Shown: positions 29,746-42,500 of the stretch, one piece after another
Layout: every line of letters starts with the position of its first letter
How positions within the stretch are numbered: the first letter of the stretch is position 1
Translations under genes and position numbers: made by a program
Notes under the pieces: model-generated
What the model was told of the DNA's origin: nothing
The model's database searches: none
What the model saw: only the letters and a program-made list of their open reading frames with translations
Source of the DNA: Daldinia sp. FL1419
Lineage: Eukaryota; Ascomycota; Sordariomycetes; Xylariales; Hypoxylaceae
DNA length: 64,000 bases
Reading direction: 5' to 3'
Assembly: GCA_025201765.1 (NCBI GenBank)
Contig: MU623405.1
Coordinates: 124,001 to 188,000 of the forward strand

Positions 29746-30888
29746 TCATGACGGGACATTCATTACGCTGATAGTAACCTTATTAGTCGTGCTAGGGGGT
29801 AAGTGCCCACCTCCTGCAATCAGGAGAGACTTGGGATCCTCCTGGAAGACGTGAAGAGACCTAGTATACGAAGCCCCCTCTGGTGTCGACACTCTCTTCC
29901 ATGAATTCTCAGCACCAAGCGCCTTATTAATATATATATCGGAACAGCAGCCTGAAGACACGACAATCGTTCCGTTTGCACCGCCGGCCGACGACCATAC
30001 AACATACGGCGAACCCGTGGGGACCGTGCCGTCAGTGGTCCTTAGAACATGATGAGTTGCATCGTTAAACTTCTCCGGATCGTTCGAGAGGCGGTAGTAA
30101 ACCGGGAACGAACCCGAGTTTGCCGGGTTCGGCCCTCCACCGTACTCGTACGTGAAGATGTACTGGCCGTTCGGGAGCAACGCTGCGGACGGCATTCCCG
30201 GTCGTTGACTATATGTGGGGTAAGCAACATCGTCCACTACGGGGCCCCAGTTTTGCAAGTCCGTTGTGGTTTGGTGAACCATCTTTTGGCCGTGTTTCGG
30301 GTCTCGTTGATCGGAGTAGTAGTAGATAAGCTTGCCCTTGTGGAGGAGCAAGAATGGCTCCCAGACAGGGGTTAAGCCGTTATTCGGTCTGGCCTCGCCT
30401 CCAGCAGCCACATGACTAAGAAACTTCCAGGTCTTGCCGCTGTCTGAAGATGCGTAGATGTCAAGTTGTGTTTTCGATAGATCCGTCGGGATAGATGAGC
30501 CAGCTAGCAGCACATCTCCCTTCTTATAACCCGCAAAGTCTTCTGGCAGCACGTAAAGGAACGGCTGATATCGTAGTCCATATCCATACCCTTGGTCCTC
30601 GACTTGAGAGATCTTTGTCCACGTGGCGCCTTGGTCGCTGGATTTATAGATGGGGAAGTATACCGGAGGGGGCTCCGGGCTGTAGTTCTCCCAGGTTGCT
30701 AAGATATCGTTGTTCGGAAGTTGCGCCGTGCGCGCATATAGAACTCTCGGGTCCGTGTAAGTGGAGGGTGGGGTGTAGATCACGACGCGTGAGAGTTCTT
30801 TGATCGCGGACGATTGCGGCGCCGCAAAAATGTTTACCGGAAGCGAGAAGATGGTCAGGCCGGCTAATAAACGCTCGTGAAGCAACAT
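29746..30888 (-). CDS. GH93 exo-1,5-alpha-L-arabinanase-like secreted enzyme
   Basis: Intronless, 380 aa. Signal peptide MLLHERLLAGLTIFSLPVNIFA. The rest is a six-bladed propeller (sialidase-like) of the GH93 family. Two Asp-box type repeats are visible, YKSSDQGATWTKI and YASSDSGKTWKFL, along with the conserved segments LYARTAQLPNNDILATWE, YGLRYQPFLYVLPE, NNGLTPVWEPFLLLHKGKL, YYYSDQRDPKHGQKMVHQ and SQRPGMPSAALLPNGQYIFTYE. GH93 enzymes release arabinobiose from alpha-1,5-arabinan of pectin side chains, so this is a plant cell-wall-degrading enzyme acting outside the cell. Length and motif coverage suggest an intact gene. A TATATAAG box lies ~90 bp upstream. It points inward toward 28594, so the two 3' ends converge. 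Confidence 0.9.
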   Translation of the reverse strand: MLLHERLLAGLTIFSLPVNIFAAPQSSAIKELSRVVIYTPPSTYTDPRVLYARTAQLPNNDILATWENYSPEPPPVYFPIYKSSDQGATWTKISQVEDQGYGYGLRYQPFLYVLPEDFAGYKKGDVLLAGSSIPTDLSKTQLDIYASSDSGKTWKFLSHVAAGGEARPNNGLTPVWEPFLLLHKGKLIYYYSDQRDPKHGQKMVHQTTTDLQNWGPVVDDVAYPTYSQRPGMPSAALLPNGQYIFTYEYGGGPNPANSGSFPVYYRLSNDPEKFNDATHHVLRTTDGTVPTGSPYVVWSSAGGANGTIVVSSGCCSDIYINKALGAENSWKRVSTPEGASYTRSLHVFQEDPKSLLIAGGGHLPPSTTNKVTISVMNVPS

Positions 30889-30977
30889 TTTGACTAGGAT
30901 GTACCTACTTAACTAAGTCCTCGACAGAACCTATAAGTCCAAGATCTACCCGTCGAATTTATTTTTACCATCTTCTA

Positions 30978-30985
30978 CTTATATA
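30978..30985 (-). promoter_or_regulatory. TATA box of the GH93 gene
   Basis: Minus-strand TATATAAG, ~90 nt upstream of the ATG at 30888, the same octamer and distance as for the cysteine-rich secreted protein gene. Confidence 0.5.
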
Positions 30986-32601
30986 CTCTTCTTTCGGAGT
31001 ATCCGGTTAAACCCGTTCAGGACATTCGCTGTGCTCTCCGCCGAATAGCTCCGCAAAAACAAGATCTTCCCATGGTACCCCAGGTTTTAGTCGAGCCAAT
31101 CGAGAGGCCTTGTCACCGACGAACACGGTAAAGTCATAGCCCAGACCTACGCCGATTCATGGAAATATCCTGACAGTTTAGTAATACCATATTAAGGTCG
31201 TATTTCATCATCCAGCAGACGGGGCAGCCCAGCTCTCCTGTGGGAGGTCGGATAACTTGCTGGTTTCTCCTCTTTCTCCACATGCTGGGTTACAGGGAGA
31301 CACGTTGTTCCAAGACTCTGCATGCGCACCACTAGAATGACTCTAATGAGACAAATAAGTTGTATAAGGTACCTTGACGGCTTACCCAGACTCTAGGTAC
31401 TGTTGTTTATTAAACAGTTGTTAGATTTATTAGTGCTATTTCTGTTGATTCGTTGTGAAGTGAAAAACGGGAACTCATGATATGTAAAGTCGAGAATATA
31501 AGAAATGAGTTGTTATCAAATCCTACTACCAACGGAGCATATCGAGGGAAGGACCCTGGAAAATAGAGCTATTCATATACTCGATATCGTCGAGTTAAAT
31601 ATTTTGAAAATTGGCCCCGAGCAATGTTTATACTGATAGATCTTTATACTTATCTATCATTATCTTATGTAACCACCCGCCATAAGGTCGTGCAAAGGTT
31701 AAGAGAGAATCTCGAAAGGTGGATTCACTGCTTTTCTAGGATATCAGGAGATTGTAGTATGATTTGGGCGAGTCGTTTGCGAAAGAGACAAGGAAAAGGG
31801 GGACCTAGGTAGCTCGCCTACTAACAAACAACAGATAGCGATGGTCCGTTCTTGAAGATACAGAAGAAATTTCAGATCTAAATCAGTTTAACATTTACCT
31901 AGGGGTTGAGAAAAAAGGGCAATTCAAATCCTAGATATTTTGGAGTGTCCAATCTGAAATTGCAGTTGAGAGTGCTGTTTAACCGGTCAACACTAAAGTG
32001 AACTCTTTGATTTTTAAACAAACACATAACCAAACGCATGGCCGATGATAAACCCACTACTCAACAGTTAAGTCCGTTAAGTCTAAGTAATATCTTAGGA
32101 CTACCGGAATGTCATCATTGTGGACGCCATAAAGGTCCTCATTGGAGTGGGTTCGACATCATATAAGATGATTAATTAGTAATTGGAGGAGACAGGGAGC
32201 ATGGACTTCGTGACCTCTAAAATGATGGAAATCAATAAATTTAAATATTACTAACATCACCTGCGCATGTTCGCGCCCCTCGGCCATTGCACTCGTGAGG
32301 CGCGAAACGCGAAGTTAACATTAACTCGCAAGACCAATACGTTTTGGCAAAAACGGCCGAGAACTAATTACTATCAATCACTAACAACTGTTCTTTCGAT
32401 TATAAATCGGAGTATGTGTTGCGCCGAAAATGACAAATTATGGCTATCTTATGTTTACCATAGGGATCGAAAAAGAACTATATGAATGATGACAGTCACT
32501 TCTTGAATCAGAAAGTCGTTTATACTAGCGCCGATTTGTGTAAACGACAACAACGACAACAGCAGCAGCAACAGCAACAACACTTCATCCTTCTATTCAA
32601 C
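30986..32601. other. Intergenic between divergent GH93 and oxidoreductase genes
   Basis: 1.6 kb without a supported gene; an open frame at 31624-31812 has no domain. The last 120 bp hold an ATG-initiated in-frame extension of the oxidoreductase with a CAA/CAG run. Confidence 0.5.
32547..32582 (+). repeat. CAA/CAG trinucleotide run in the oxidoreductase leader
   Basis: About twelve CAA/CAG/CGA units in frame with the downstream gene; translated from an upstream ATG at 32482 they would give a polyglutamine stretch. Confidence 0.75.
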
Positions 32602-33705
32602 ATGCCTCGAAACACTAGTGCTAGACCTGATGAATCCGGTAAATGGATTGTGTCCGAGTTTGGCGGCCCAGAAGTCCTGAAATGGGTTACCTGGGATCCA
32701 TTTGCCGAGGAGTTACCAGCCGACCATGTTATTGTCCGAATTATCACGGCCGGCATTGCCGGAACAGACAACCTTCAACGGGTAGGAGGCTATCCCGACC
32801 CTCGTTGCACTGAGCCCGGATTCACTTTAGGGTACGACTTCGTCGGCGAAGTTGTTACCCTGGGCTCCTCAGCCTCGAAGGAAAACCCCCTATCCGTGGG
32901 AGACCGTGTTACGGCCATGTTCGGGATTGGTGCTTACGCAACCCATATTATCATACCCGCGACTGAACTTATTCGGATTGAGAAGACGGATGACCCAGTC
33001 AAAGTCTGTGCCCTCCCGCTAAACTACTCCACGGCATTCGGCATGCTGAAGCGGGCTGTTACCAACCTCGTTCCTGGCTCGAGCATTTTGATTGGTTCCG
33101 CCAGCGGCGGTGTTGGGACGGCAATAGCCGAGCTGGTAAAAGCGTTCGACATGAACTTGAAGATGATCGGGACATGCTCGCCATCCAAATTCGAATATAT
33201 TAAATCTCTCGGGGTTATCCCGGTCGACCGCCGTGCACCAGATCTTGTAGACCAGGTCCGGGCCTTGACTGGCGGCGAAGGGGTAGACGTGGCGTACGAC
33301 GCAGTGGGTAGCGAAGAAAGCATCCAGAAAAGCTTCCAAGCGACAAAGAAAGACGTCGGGCAAGTCATAGTGATTGGCGCCATGTCTGAGATTTCTGCCG
33401 ACGGATCCGGACTACGGCAAAAGGACTCCGACTTGAGAACAGTAGTTCAGGAACGGCTACACTCAAGGGTGACTCTGTGGAGTGCTATTGTTAACTACAA
33501 AGAAATACAACGGCAAGTCTGGCTCGAGGACTTTTTTGAGATACTCGAGGAGGTCCGGAGCGGAGAATTGTCTCCAACAATTGCAAAGCTATTCAAGCTT
33601 AGCGAGGCCGTAAAAGCTCATGAATACCTGATATCAGGAACGGACGTCAAGGGCAAGATGTTACTCGTTGCAGACGAAGAGCTAGCTTCGCAGCACGGCT
33701 TGTAA
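32602..33705 (+). CDS. MDR-superfamily NAD(P)H oxidoreductase (quinone oxidoreductase-like)
   Basis: 367 aa from ATG 32602 (MPRNTSARPDES), chosen because family similarity starts soon after (KWIVSEFGGPEVLKW). An in-frame ATG at 32482 would add 40 residues with a poly-Gln run. The GroES-like N-terminal domain has GIAGTDNLQRVGGYP, TLGYDFVGEVV and SVGDRVTAMFGIGAYATH; it lacks the Cys/His zinc ligands of classic alcohol dehydrogenases. The Rossmann domain has LIGSASGGVGTAIAEL (nucleotide-binding loop) and GVDVAYDAVG. It ends with the typical KLFKLSEAVKAHEYL...GKMLLV. The protein probably reduces quinones, enones or similar compounds with NADPH in the cytosol; substrate unknown. Intronless. Confidence 0.87.
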   Translation: MPRNTSARPDESGKWIVSEFGGPEVLKWVTWDPFAEELPADHVIVRIITAGIAGTDNLQRVGGYPDPRCTEPGFTLGYDFVGEVVTLGSSASKENPLSVGDRVTAMFGIGAYATHIIIPATELIRIEKTDDPVKVCALPLNYSTAFGMLKRAVTNLVPGSSILIGSASGGVGTAIAELVKAFDMNLKMIGTCSPSKFEYIKSLGVIPVDRRAPDLVDQVRALTGGEGVDVAYDAVGSEESIQKSFQATKKDVGQVIVIGAMSEISADGSGLRQKDSDLRTVVQERLHSRVTLWSAIVNYKEIQRQVWLEDFFEILEEVRSGELSPTIAKLFKLSEAVKAHEYLISGTDVKGKMLLVADEELASQHGL

Positions 33706-36700
33706 TGGCCTTGATTGAGATCTATTTACAGGTAAATTGATCTATATTGAATGCTAGCTTTTGCATAGCACTTGGTTAGATATTCCAAATATCCACTGCT
33801 CATGATAGTTTAGGCACTTTTCATTGTTTCGATTTAACTGTCTGGATTATTTATCAGTTATTCGGGTAGTTGAGACCTTTCACGAAGCTATCAGCCGCCA
33901 TGTTCTGGAGATATTCCACTCGGCTATATGTTGAAACGATTGAGTGTAGTATTTAGTCTATAGATATTCTTTTGGTGTGTTAGTTATTAATCGCGTACCT
34001 AGGTAATTGAAAGTCTATTAATTTGTTCGAAACTCAACTCTATGATGTTGAATAGGAGACACACCAAGTATCAGATAGTAAAGTTTCTTCACGTCGTTTA
34101 GTTCTAGCCGGATATAATCATTGAATATAGTCATTGCAATCGTTGTGGTCAAGGGTGCTTTATCGTTCAATCTAGATTTTTCTTCTAATGTAAGCCAGAA
34201 TATCCAGAATACACGATACTCTGACGATTAATAAATCCTGGCACTAGGCTCATATCCTAGTCTGAGTGATAGAAGCTATGATGTTATATGGAGGTTTCAT
34301 ACATTATACTTACGCGAGCGGTGCTGAACTCTTTGACACCATCTTTGGATAATTCGCCGAGGCGTCATCCGCCATCACGATATGTTCTCGTATTAAATGT
34401 ATACCCTGAACATATCCATGATCTCATACTTAAAAAGGGCTAAGAGCGCACATGATGGCAAATTCCTTAGGGCTTTAACCGGGAAACGAATCGCCGGCAA
34501 CATAGTAGTTTGGTCTTGGTGAATTGATACATCACTTCTCGATGACCCGACAATCCCCAAACTACCTATCTATACGCACACCCTTCTACTATACTCGGAG
34601 CACACTATAACCGTTTATACCTGCATGTAAGTAACCATCCTAGTTTTGCTAACTACCATTAAGTAAAAAGGTCCGAAGATTACTTGGTATTGTCGTTAAT
34701 TTCTCTGAAAAGGAGTGAAAGTATACAGTGCGTATAATGCATAGGTTGCCCACGTGCATATGTATATCTCCAAATAGTGTACATACCCCTTGGAGGTCCC
34801 TCTTCCCCGAGAATGGTATTGTAGAACTAATAAGCGGGCTTCACTCGGGGTTCTTTTTTTTTTTTAACAATGCTACCATATAATTCTGATGATACTAGAG
34901 CATGGCTTATTTGCTCGTTAGCTTTCTACATTGCCGTTAACATCTTTGATAGCGTAATGCAAGAATACATTTGCAGAATTTTCATTCCCGCCATATCTCT
35001 TCTAAGATGCTCGTAGAGCGGCAGAATTCGGGACCAGAAGCACCAGTCGGGAGAGCTTAAAGAATCTAGCAGTTAGTTGCCACTCACAGCGTAGCTTCGG
35101 AAGGTCTCCCCGCATCTAGCTTACCACCCTCTTCTGCAGGGATTCGGAGTCCAGGACTTTCTCTTGAATGGTGGCCCTGATCCCGAGCATCGAATGAGGC
35201 GGGTGCGCAATGCTTAATGCAGGGACACTGACGCTCTTGCATACGCACCATCATACTATACCTACACTACAGATGCGGGTACAAGCCTATAAGCTCCCGG
35301 GGATCATAGATGGTGCCATAGATGGTGGGAGTGGAAATATAGTTAGGGCTTAGAATTGGACTATCCTTGCGATGGAGCTTTTTTGTCTATTGACGCCGAG
35401 AGTCTAGACGATAGAATAGACCATAAGCAGTAAATTTTAGCAGTATGACGGCATGGCCTGTTAATTAGCAAACTTAAGAATGTAAACGTTTGTGTTATGT
35501 GATCTATTACATATTACCGTACATTGTGGCGTGGAAAAGTTGCATAGAAAGTCTGTAATTGCTCGAGTTCCCATCACATCACACCAATATTGCAGTATTG
35601 TGGTGGCTTCGGTCACAGGAACGGGTACCTAGTCGCCTTGACGATAGGATCTACTTTTATTACAGCAAGAGGCTGAATAATATATTATATTCCGCATGAG
35701 ATATTATATAGTATATCTTCTCACTATTATTATCTTGTCACATCATGGTGCTGTCATGCAAAAGAGTAGGGTGGGGGGTAGATGAAGACGACTCTTATTA
35801 GGTTTCTTTTGCATCTCTGTTCCCCTCCACCAAGCAAGGTCCAGATATGCGGGGAAGACGGATGCCTCGAGCCTCCGCGGCGGGATTCCCTAGGCCTTAG
35901 GAGGCATGTGATGCTACAAAGTAAAGAATCGGGCTATAGCATCGCTGATCGGAGAGTCAAAGCTAAGTGCATCATCACATTTATATGGTGGCGAATAGTC
36001 TACCCACTTGAAGTATTAAGCAAGTTAGACTTACCATCGCCATGATAACTATACCGGGGATATAATCTTTTATTCTCTGCAAGTAACCATCGAAGAGGGT
36101 TGACAAAAACGGGTTTGGACTCGAATAAGTAGAATCCATCCGAAGTCCGCTCTAAGGGGGTTTGTCTCAGCGCCGCCAGGCTGGGTCGTTTTGATTATCA
36201 GTTCCATGTCAATTACAAACAAAAGTCCGATTGATTGAATTTAGCAAATGTATGTTTGCGACTATCCGCTGGGAGGTCCAAAATATATCTTCGTGGATCT
36301 ATCGTACGTCATACATCATACCCAAAACCTGAGTTCTCCCGTTGTTACTGTTTGCTCGCAGGCACAGCACGTGGCCAAGAGACGGAAGTGTTTGAAGCCT
36401 GAAACCAGGATGGTCTGATGTTGAAAGTAAACCTTGCGATGGATTGCCTCAGATCTACGTGCCCACGCTGCTTGTCATAGCGCAACGGATCTTGCCATGA
36501 CCGTGTGCATTGAAGATAGCTTCACCCCTAGGGGACGTGCACGAGCACGTACGTAGTCCCAGCACGGAGGGCTGCTAGTGTACGGGAGATCTCGAGCCGG
36601 CACTCGGCTCACTATATCCCGTGGTTGAATTTCCAAACGGCAGACGAAGCTTGCCTAGTATGGGATATCCTTAATAGTAGATACGTAGGTAGGTTAGAAA

Positions 36701-37372
36701 GAGCTAAGTAGAAGTTAATACTAGGTATGGGTAGCCTTATAGAGAGATCAGCTCGCAAAGCTCGGTTTATACCTAACTTAGGTGCTCAAATATATAATCT
36801 TAATGAGGAATAAAGGTGCCTAGACTCGTCATGTTCGACACATGAAATATCAAACGAAATAGGTACCTAAGTTGTTTTCTTCGAACTACGTCTGATCTAC
36901 TAAACCGTTAGGACGGTACTGTACTGTACACCTTCACATGTACTAGTAATAAGCAATTGATATTAGATGAAAATGCTACGAACTTTTCAGCGACAGGATA
37001 CGAACCATAAGTACGTGAGTTAACTTAAACAGTAGGGTCAATCACCATAACGACAGAAAGCATGAAGTGAATGCATAATGGGATTTGGTAACGGCGATGG
37101 CCGTTAATAGCAGCTATATAGCGACTTAATGCGTTGCATCGGCCTTGGATTGTGCGGAGCGGCGCCGGCAGAGAACCCCATTACGGTAATCGGAGGCCGA
37201 GAGGATGGGGATTTTACGAGGTGATGAATGCGACCCTTCTTTAACTAATCTCCATCTTGTTATGCGTACCGGTTGTTGGTGATAGCATAAGTAGAAGGAA
37301 AATATAAAAGGAGTAAAGCAATCACCAACTCGTGGCGAAACAGTGGCGGTGTCGACTCACGCCTACGCAAAG
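33706..37372. other. 3.7-kb gene-free interval
   Basis: No frame with a recognisable domain on either strand. Contains a T-run at ~34855, an open frame of 87 codons at 35782-36045 without a domain, and AGGTAGGTTAG/GGTACCTAAG tracts at ~36690 and ~36865. The right end is the promoter of the EEP-jacalin gene. Confidence 0.5.
37303..37310 (+). promoter_or_regulatory. TATA box of the EEP-jacalin gene
   Basis: TATAAAAG, 63 nt before the ATG at 37373. Confidence 0.5.
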
Positions 37373-38904
37373 ATGAACCACCCAACTGCAAGCCCTGCTG
37401 TCTCGATCACAGTGCTGACCTTGCTAACCGGCCATGCACTGACAGCCAGTAGCGGCGAGTTTAGCGTCCTGAGCATGAACGTTGCCGGTTTACCGGACTT
37501 CCTAAATAATAACGAGGTTCCGGGAGACAAGACCAGCAATTCGGGATTGATAGGCACCAAGTTTTCGCAGTACGATTATGATATAATTCACGTACAAGAG
37601 GTGTGTGTACCGATTTGTCTTGCCCTTGAATCCATGTATCGATGGCCCGTGAGGATTTGGCAACAAGGTTGGGTTTCGAAACTGGTCGTTTTATGCCCCT
37701 GCGTTGTTCTATCTTCACGTTGAAACAGAGGCCTGAGAGCAAGGGGGCTGCGACATACGAGGCGCATGATAGACAAAAAAAGGATCTTAGCTAAATTCAA
37801 ATCCAGGATTTCAACTATCACGCCTATGTCTACGACACCGACACACACCCGTACCGCACGGCTACTTCCGGTGGTGTACCCTTCGGCTCCGGACTCAACA
37901 CCCTTTCCAACTTCGATTGGATCGACTTTGAGCGTGTCAAATGGGACACGTGCAGCATTGGGTCAGGCGATTGTTTGACCCCCAAAGGGTTTACCTTTAT
38001 GCGCGCCTCCCTTGACGATGGCGTTTACGTCGACGTATACAACCTGCACACAGACGCGGGCACCGAAGACGGCGATATAACGGCACGTGCCGCCAACCTC
38101 AAGCAGGTGGCTGACGCCATCGACGCTCGTAGTTCAGGTAACGCCGTGCTCGTGTACGGCGATACGAACAGCCGCTACACACGGGCGGGCGATGGTATCC
38201 GTATTTTCTCGGAGCAAAACGGGCTCACAGACACTTGGGTTGAGCTCGTGCATGGCGGTGCTATCCCGGATGTCGAAACCATTTGCGAAAATCCGAGTAC
38301 CACCAACGAGTGCGAAACGGTCGATAAAGTCTTTTATCGCGGCGGTGCGCTTCTTGATCTAAGCGCCGCGTACTGGAACTACGAAAGCACCAAATTCCTG
38401 CAGTCTAACGGAAGTATCCTATCAGACCACAACCCGATCACTGTAAACTTTACCTGGTCAGCTGGATCAGCGTTGCGACAATCCGGATTCTGGGGTGGCC
38501 CACACGGTACTTGGTTTAGCGATGTCACATCGCTCTCGGGGGAAACATCAATCAAGGTGAGCGCACTAACTTTCCGAGGTGCGGAGCGTCTGGATAGTGT
38601 TGGCCTGACGCTGGCCGATGGCACGACGTTCACGCATGGGGGTGATGGTGGCGACGTTGCGACCTTGACGCTTGATGCCGATGAACATTGGATTAGCGCT
38701 CAGCTGTGCCAAGGTCAGAAGAGTGATCAAACACGCAACTTCTACATCAAAGCGACGACAAGTGCCGGTCGAACTCTAGAGGCCGGGACGTCTACTTCTG
38801 ACTGCTCGACTTTCGCAGCGCCAGATGGGTGGGGTGTTGCCGGCTTCTTGGGCCAAGAAGGTGACGAGATAGATCAGTTAGCGTTCGTATATGCGCCGCA
38901 GTAG
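37373..38904 (+). CDS. Secreted endonuclease/exonuclease/phosphatase-fold protein with jacalin-like lectin domain
   Basis: Exons 37373-37600 and 37807-38904, 441 aa; a 206-nt phase-0 intron (GTGTGT...TCCAG), long for this window. The start MNHPTASPAVSITVLTLLTGHALTA gives a signal peptide. The EEP (DNase I/sphingomyelinase-like) domain spans ~30-300 with its motifs in order: LSMNVAGLP, the metal-binding Glu in HVQE, DFNYHAYVY, NLHTDAG, the catalytic VYGDTNSRY, VDKVFYRGG, and the terminal SDHNPI. Residues ~305-441 form a jacalin-type beta-prism: FWGGPHGTWFSDV, SIKVSALTFRGAERLDSVGLTLADG, THGGDGGD and GFLGQEGDEIDQLAFVYA. The fold predicts a secreted phosphodiesterase (nucleic acid, phospholipid or phosphoinositide substrate) tethered to carbohydrate by the lectin. 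Splicing restores HVQE-DFNYHAY, a strong check on the model. Confidence 0.88.
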
Positions 38905-41900
38905 ATCAGCGTCATTCTACCGGAGCGGTAAAGATATTTAATCCTAATGCACTACTATATTTCCATCGCATCACTGGTAGAAGCCTAAGGTGAAGGAGGT
39001 GAAGGAAAAGGGGTTAAACTCTCGTCTTTTTGCCGAACCGATCTGGACTATTCGGCTATGTAGAGTTCGCATTATACCGTCGTAGCAGCCTGAATGGTAG
39101 TATCTAGGTAGACATAACCTACCTATGTAAGATGGATGCATCTTCTACACCTTGGAGTTTCTAACGCTAACGAGAGAAGATCGACGTTGCAGATGTAGTG
39201 TACCTACTATGGAGATACAGATCGCTAGGTCCTAGTTGCGGGAGGGGGTTGCAAAATATGCGGCCACATCGTTTCCGTTTTGCTTTCTTCGGTGCACAAA
39301 TTGTTGGGTAGGCAATATGTAAATTACATTGACACCTATTCCCTCGTGGCTAGCCGTGTACCTGCGTTGCTCGCGTGGCTCCCGGGGTTAAATAAATTCA
39401 TAAGTCTTATGGTGTGACACTGGGTATGACGAGATTGAGTAGTTTTCGAGCCGGTTTGGTGTTCACAGTAGATAGGCTATCTGCTGTGTATTATACGAGC
39501 ACCCCTTTTCTCGCCAAGATGAGGCTTTACGGTGTTACTCCATATTGCTGTAGGCAACCCGGTCGCAAGATGCCGGAGAGAGTTTTTACGATCGTAGCTT
39601 TTATTAGCAAGTAAATCGACTATCTCGGCTACTGACATGAAGAACCAAAGAGAGGCTACTATGTAATATTCACTCCCGGTATCATGTCTCGTTTCATTAC
39701 ATAAGGGACAGACCGACGCAGGTTCGCATATCCGTGCTCGTGTTCATGCATAACCCGGACAGAGATCAGATCCGAGCTTTGCTGGATCACCCTTGGAGCG
39801 ATCATCCCTTCAGCCCTTCAGGTAGGTTATGCATTCTGGAACCACATCCGCAAGATCTAACTCAATCGGACTAATCATACGAGGTTCCATCGATATAGTG
39901 GAAATGGTTGGCCGAACGTTTGGAAGCAAAAACCAGCTGGCGCATCTGAAAATTTTAAATCGCCCGGGCAACTTCACAGACGCCCCCTCGAGCTAAGTAT
40001 TACGTAGCTGCGTAGGCAGTTTAACAAGACGCCGTTGAGGCTAGGAACCATTAGATCGGCCATAGTTTGCAACTAATAAGGACGGAAACCCGCTTCGTGC
40101 CGTCGCCTCGCTTTGCTTTTGATGACCCCACACCGCAATTGTTCAAGGCTGAAAAGAGCCCTTTGTGTTCCCTGAAAAACTCGCGTGGAGTGCGCCGCGT
40201 GGATGGCGACGAATCTCATTGGTGCCACTGTTGCTCCATTAGAACATCCAAGACTATTCTAGACCTAGGGTCACGATCAAAGCGGCAGCCCAAGACCGAC
40301 CGGGTTTGCGCTACGGAAGCGCATCCGATGGAAGCCAATTTAGAGCCTTCGAAGGTTAGATAGGTAAAAAGACCCTGAATTTCGAATACTGGATTATATA
40401 ATGGGTAACGATGATGGGATAACTATGTATAAGTAAGGAGATGCATTAGGTAGGTACCTAGGTAGGTAAGGTAGTATATACCTATGTAGGTACTATAGAG
40501 GCAGATGGTAGGGCTGTTCTAGAAACATTACACTACTGTCATGACTTAGCGGGTCGCGAGATTCGGGACGAGTGACCAACACGCTTGAATGAGACATTAT
40601 GTGGCTTGGAAATATCGTATGCAGGGCGATCCCGCTATTCTAAGCTCCTTCAGAGTAAGTACTGCAAATAGATACATCCCCAGCTAGGTAGGTAGGTAGG
40701 TATGTATATCATTACATACTGTATATTGTATGAGTAAAATATTAGCTACATTTACACTCAGACTGTGCACTGTCTACCTACTTAGGTAGGTAGGTATATA
40801 CCTGGTCTACTAAGAGAGAGTATTGGTTTATTTTATGGGTGGGCTGATAGAAAGGTCATGGTAATAATTATGGAAAGATATCGAAAATCAATGTTGGTAG
40901 GCACTTGCAGATAAATTAACAGAATAATAAAAGCTTACCGCGATGGCTAGATCTGAAGAGCGGTAAATTCCTATCTACCTAGGGGGTTGGTTATCTTAGG
41001 CAAGGTATGCGGTTTGTGCGCAAGCTCCCTTCCAAGATTCAATTTATTTGTTGAACATTATCGCGTTGGATCTTGCATCATGTAAACGAGTTGATTTGAG
41101 CTCTCGGTTATAATACGACCGCCAACTGCCCTAGCCAAGGGCGATATATAGACCACGGGGAACCATAACCGATGACATTGATGATAAATCCACGGGCTGT
41201 ACCCCACAACATGCCAATGGGCAATCCCATACGGATCGATCAAGGCGTAGAGTACATTCGAAGAGTATATTGAACCAAAAGTCCAATGCCTTAAATAGGA
41301 AACAGGAATAACATTGTTATTAGGCCACACAGAAGCCCGGGTTCGAGGGATAAACGTAGTAAGCAAGCTAAATATATTTAGCTCACGACAGTTCGAACGC
41401 TCAAGGGTATACCTTGATCTTGAAATTGAAAAATTTCTTTTTCTCATTCTAGCCTCATTCTCTCGTTGCCTGGGTACCCCGGGAGGGCTTTAGGTCGGTG
41501 CTCCTGTACGATGCGAGATATATAGATCGTGAGCTAGGCAACTCTAGATAGTTTCAGATAGATGGATGCGGAGATTCTGAGGTTTTTGCTTTTCTTGGGG
41601 GTACGGGAGGCTCGAGCTTCTCAAGAAGCTAGGGGGCATCATCAAGGACAAGAAATAAAAAAAGCGCACAGACAATTACTCTCACATGTCGAAGTTACTA
41701 CTTGGGTGTGTAATAATACATAACAATAACAAATCGAAAGCATCCTAACTATCTAAAGACTTCAATGGCATGGACGGTTATCATGTGTTTGCTACTTTAC
41801 TCTAATGTCCTAATGATCATCTATGAGTGTTTAATCTTCCAGTTGCCTCACATTCCTGAATTAATTTACATATAGTGTAGGTACATATGTAGGCACGGAA

Positions 41901-42500
41901 GCTCGATTCTGGAAGCGCAGTTTGCGGCATGGGGCTCCTCAATCTTAATCCGTATACGTTGTTGGATCGGTCCCTGGGATCGCACTGGCTCAATATCGGC
42001 GTCGCCTAGTGTAATGTGTAATGAAGTACCTCACTCCTCAAGCAAAGAAACCGAAGAGTATTCTTTCATGTATACGCGTGTGGCGTTGGAATGAAGAATA
42101 AATAAAAGAAATGCTTCCATACTTGAGGTCCGAGAATGAACAATATTTGTTTACCTGTCGAGGTATTTAAATTACTATTCGCCAGAGCAACTTTGCATCA
42201 CACTTTGCATCATTCAATTCATCCTGGATCCGCTGGACTGTTGGGTCGCAAGTATGTAGGCATGTATATAATGTGACGTTATTGCCACTCGTCGCCAAAC
42301 ACACGAAGCGCGTTGTCATATTCTGTGTATGAGAGGACTATGTAGTGTATGTACGAGGCTAAGATTCGTGACGACACTAGGACTCCTCGGCTCTACTCCC
42401 CAGATTGGCGTCTAAACAAGGAAATGAGATGGCCGCTCGTAATCATAATTTAATTCCTTCGGCACCCAAGCTTCTCACATGGTAGCGTGGCCAGTGCTCT
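38905..42500. other. Gene desert, first part
   Basis: No supported gene. Several AGGTAGGTA-type tracts occur (39105-39125, 40445-40480, 40683-40705, 40773-40805). Open frames at 39414-39614, 40067-40363 and 41058-41447 (minus) have no recognisable domains and atypical composition. Confidence 0.5.

Noticed and set aside
33706..37372. RIP-mutated transposon in the gene-free stretch
   Set aside because: AT content looks mixed and no transposase motif was seen; not supportable without computed RIP indices.
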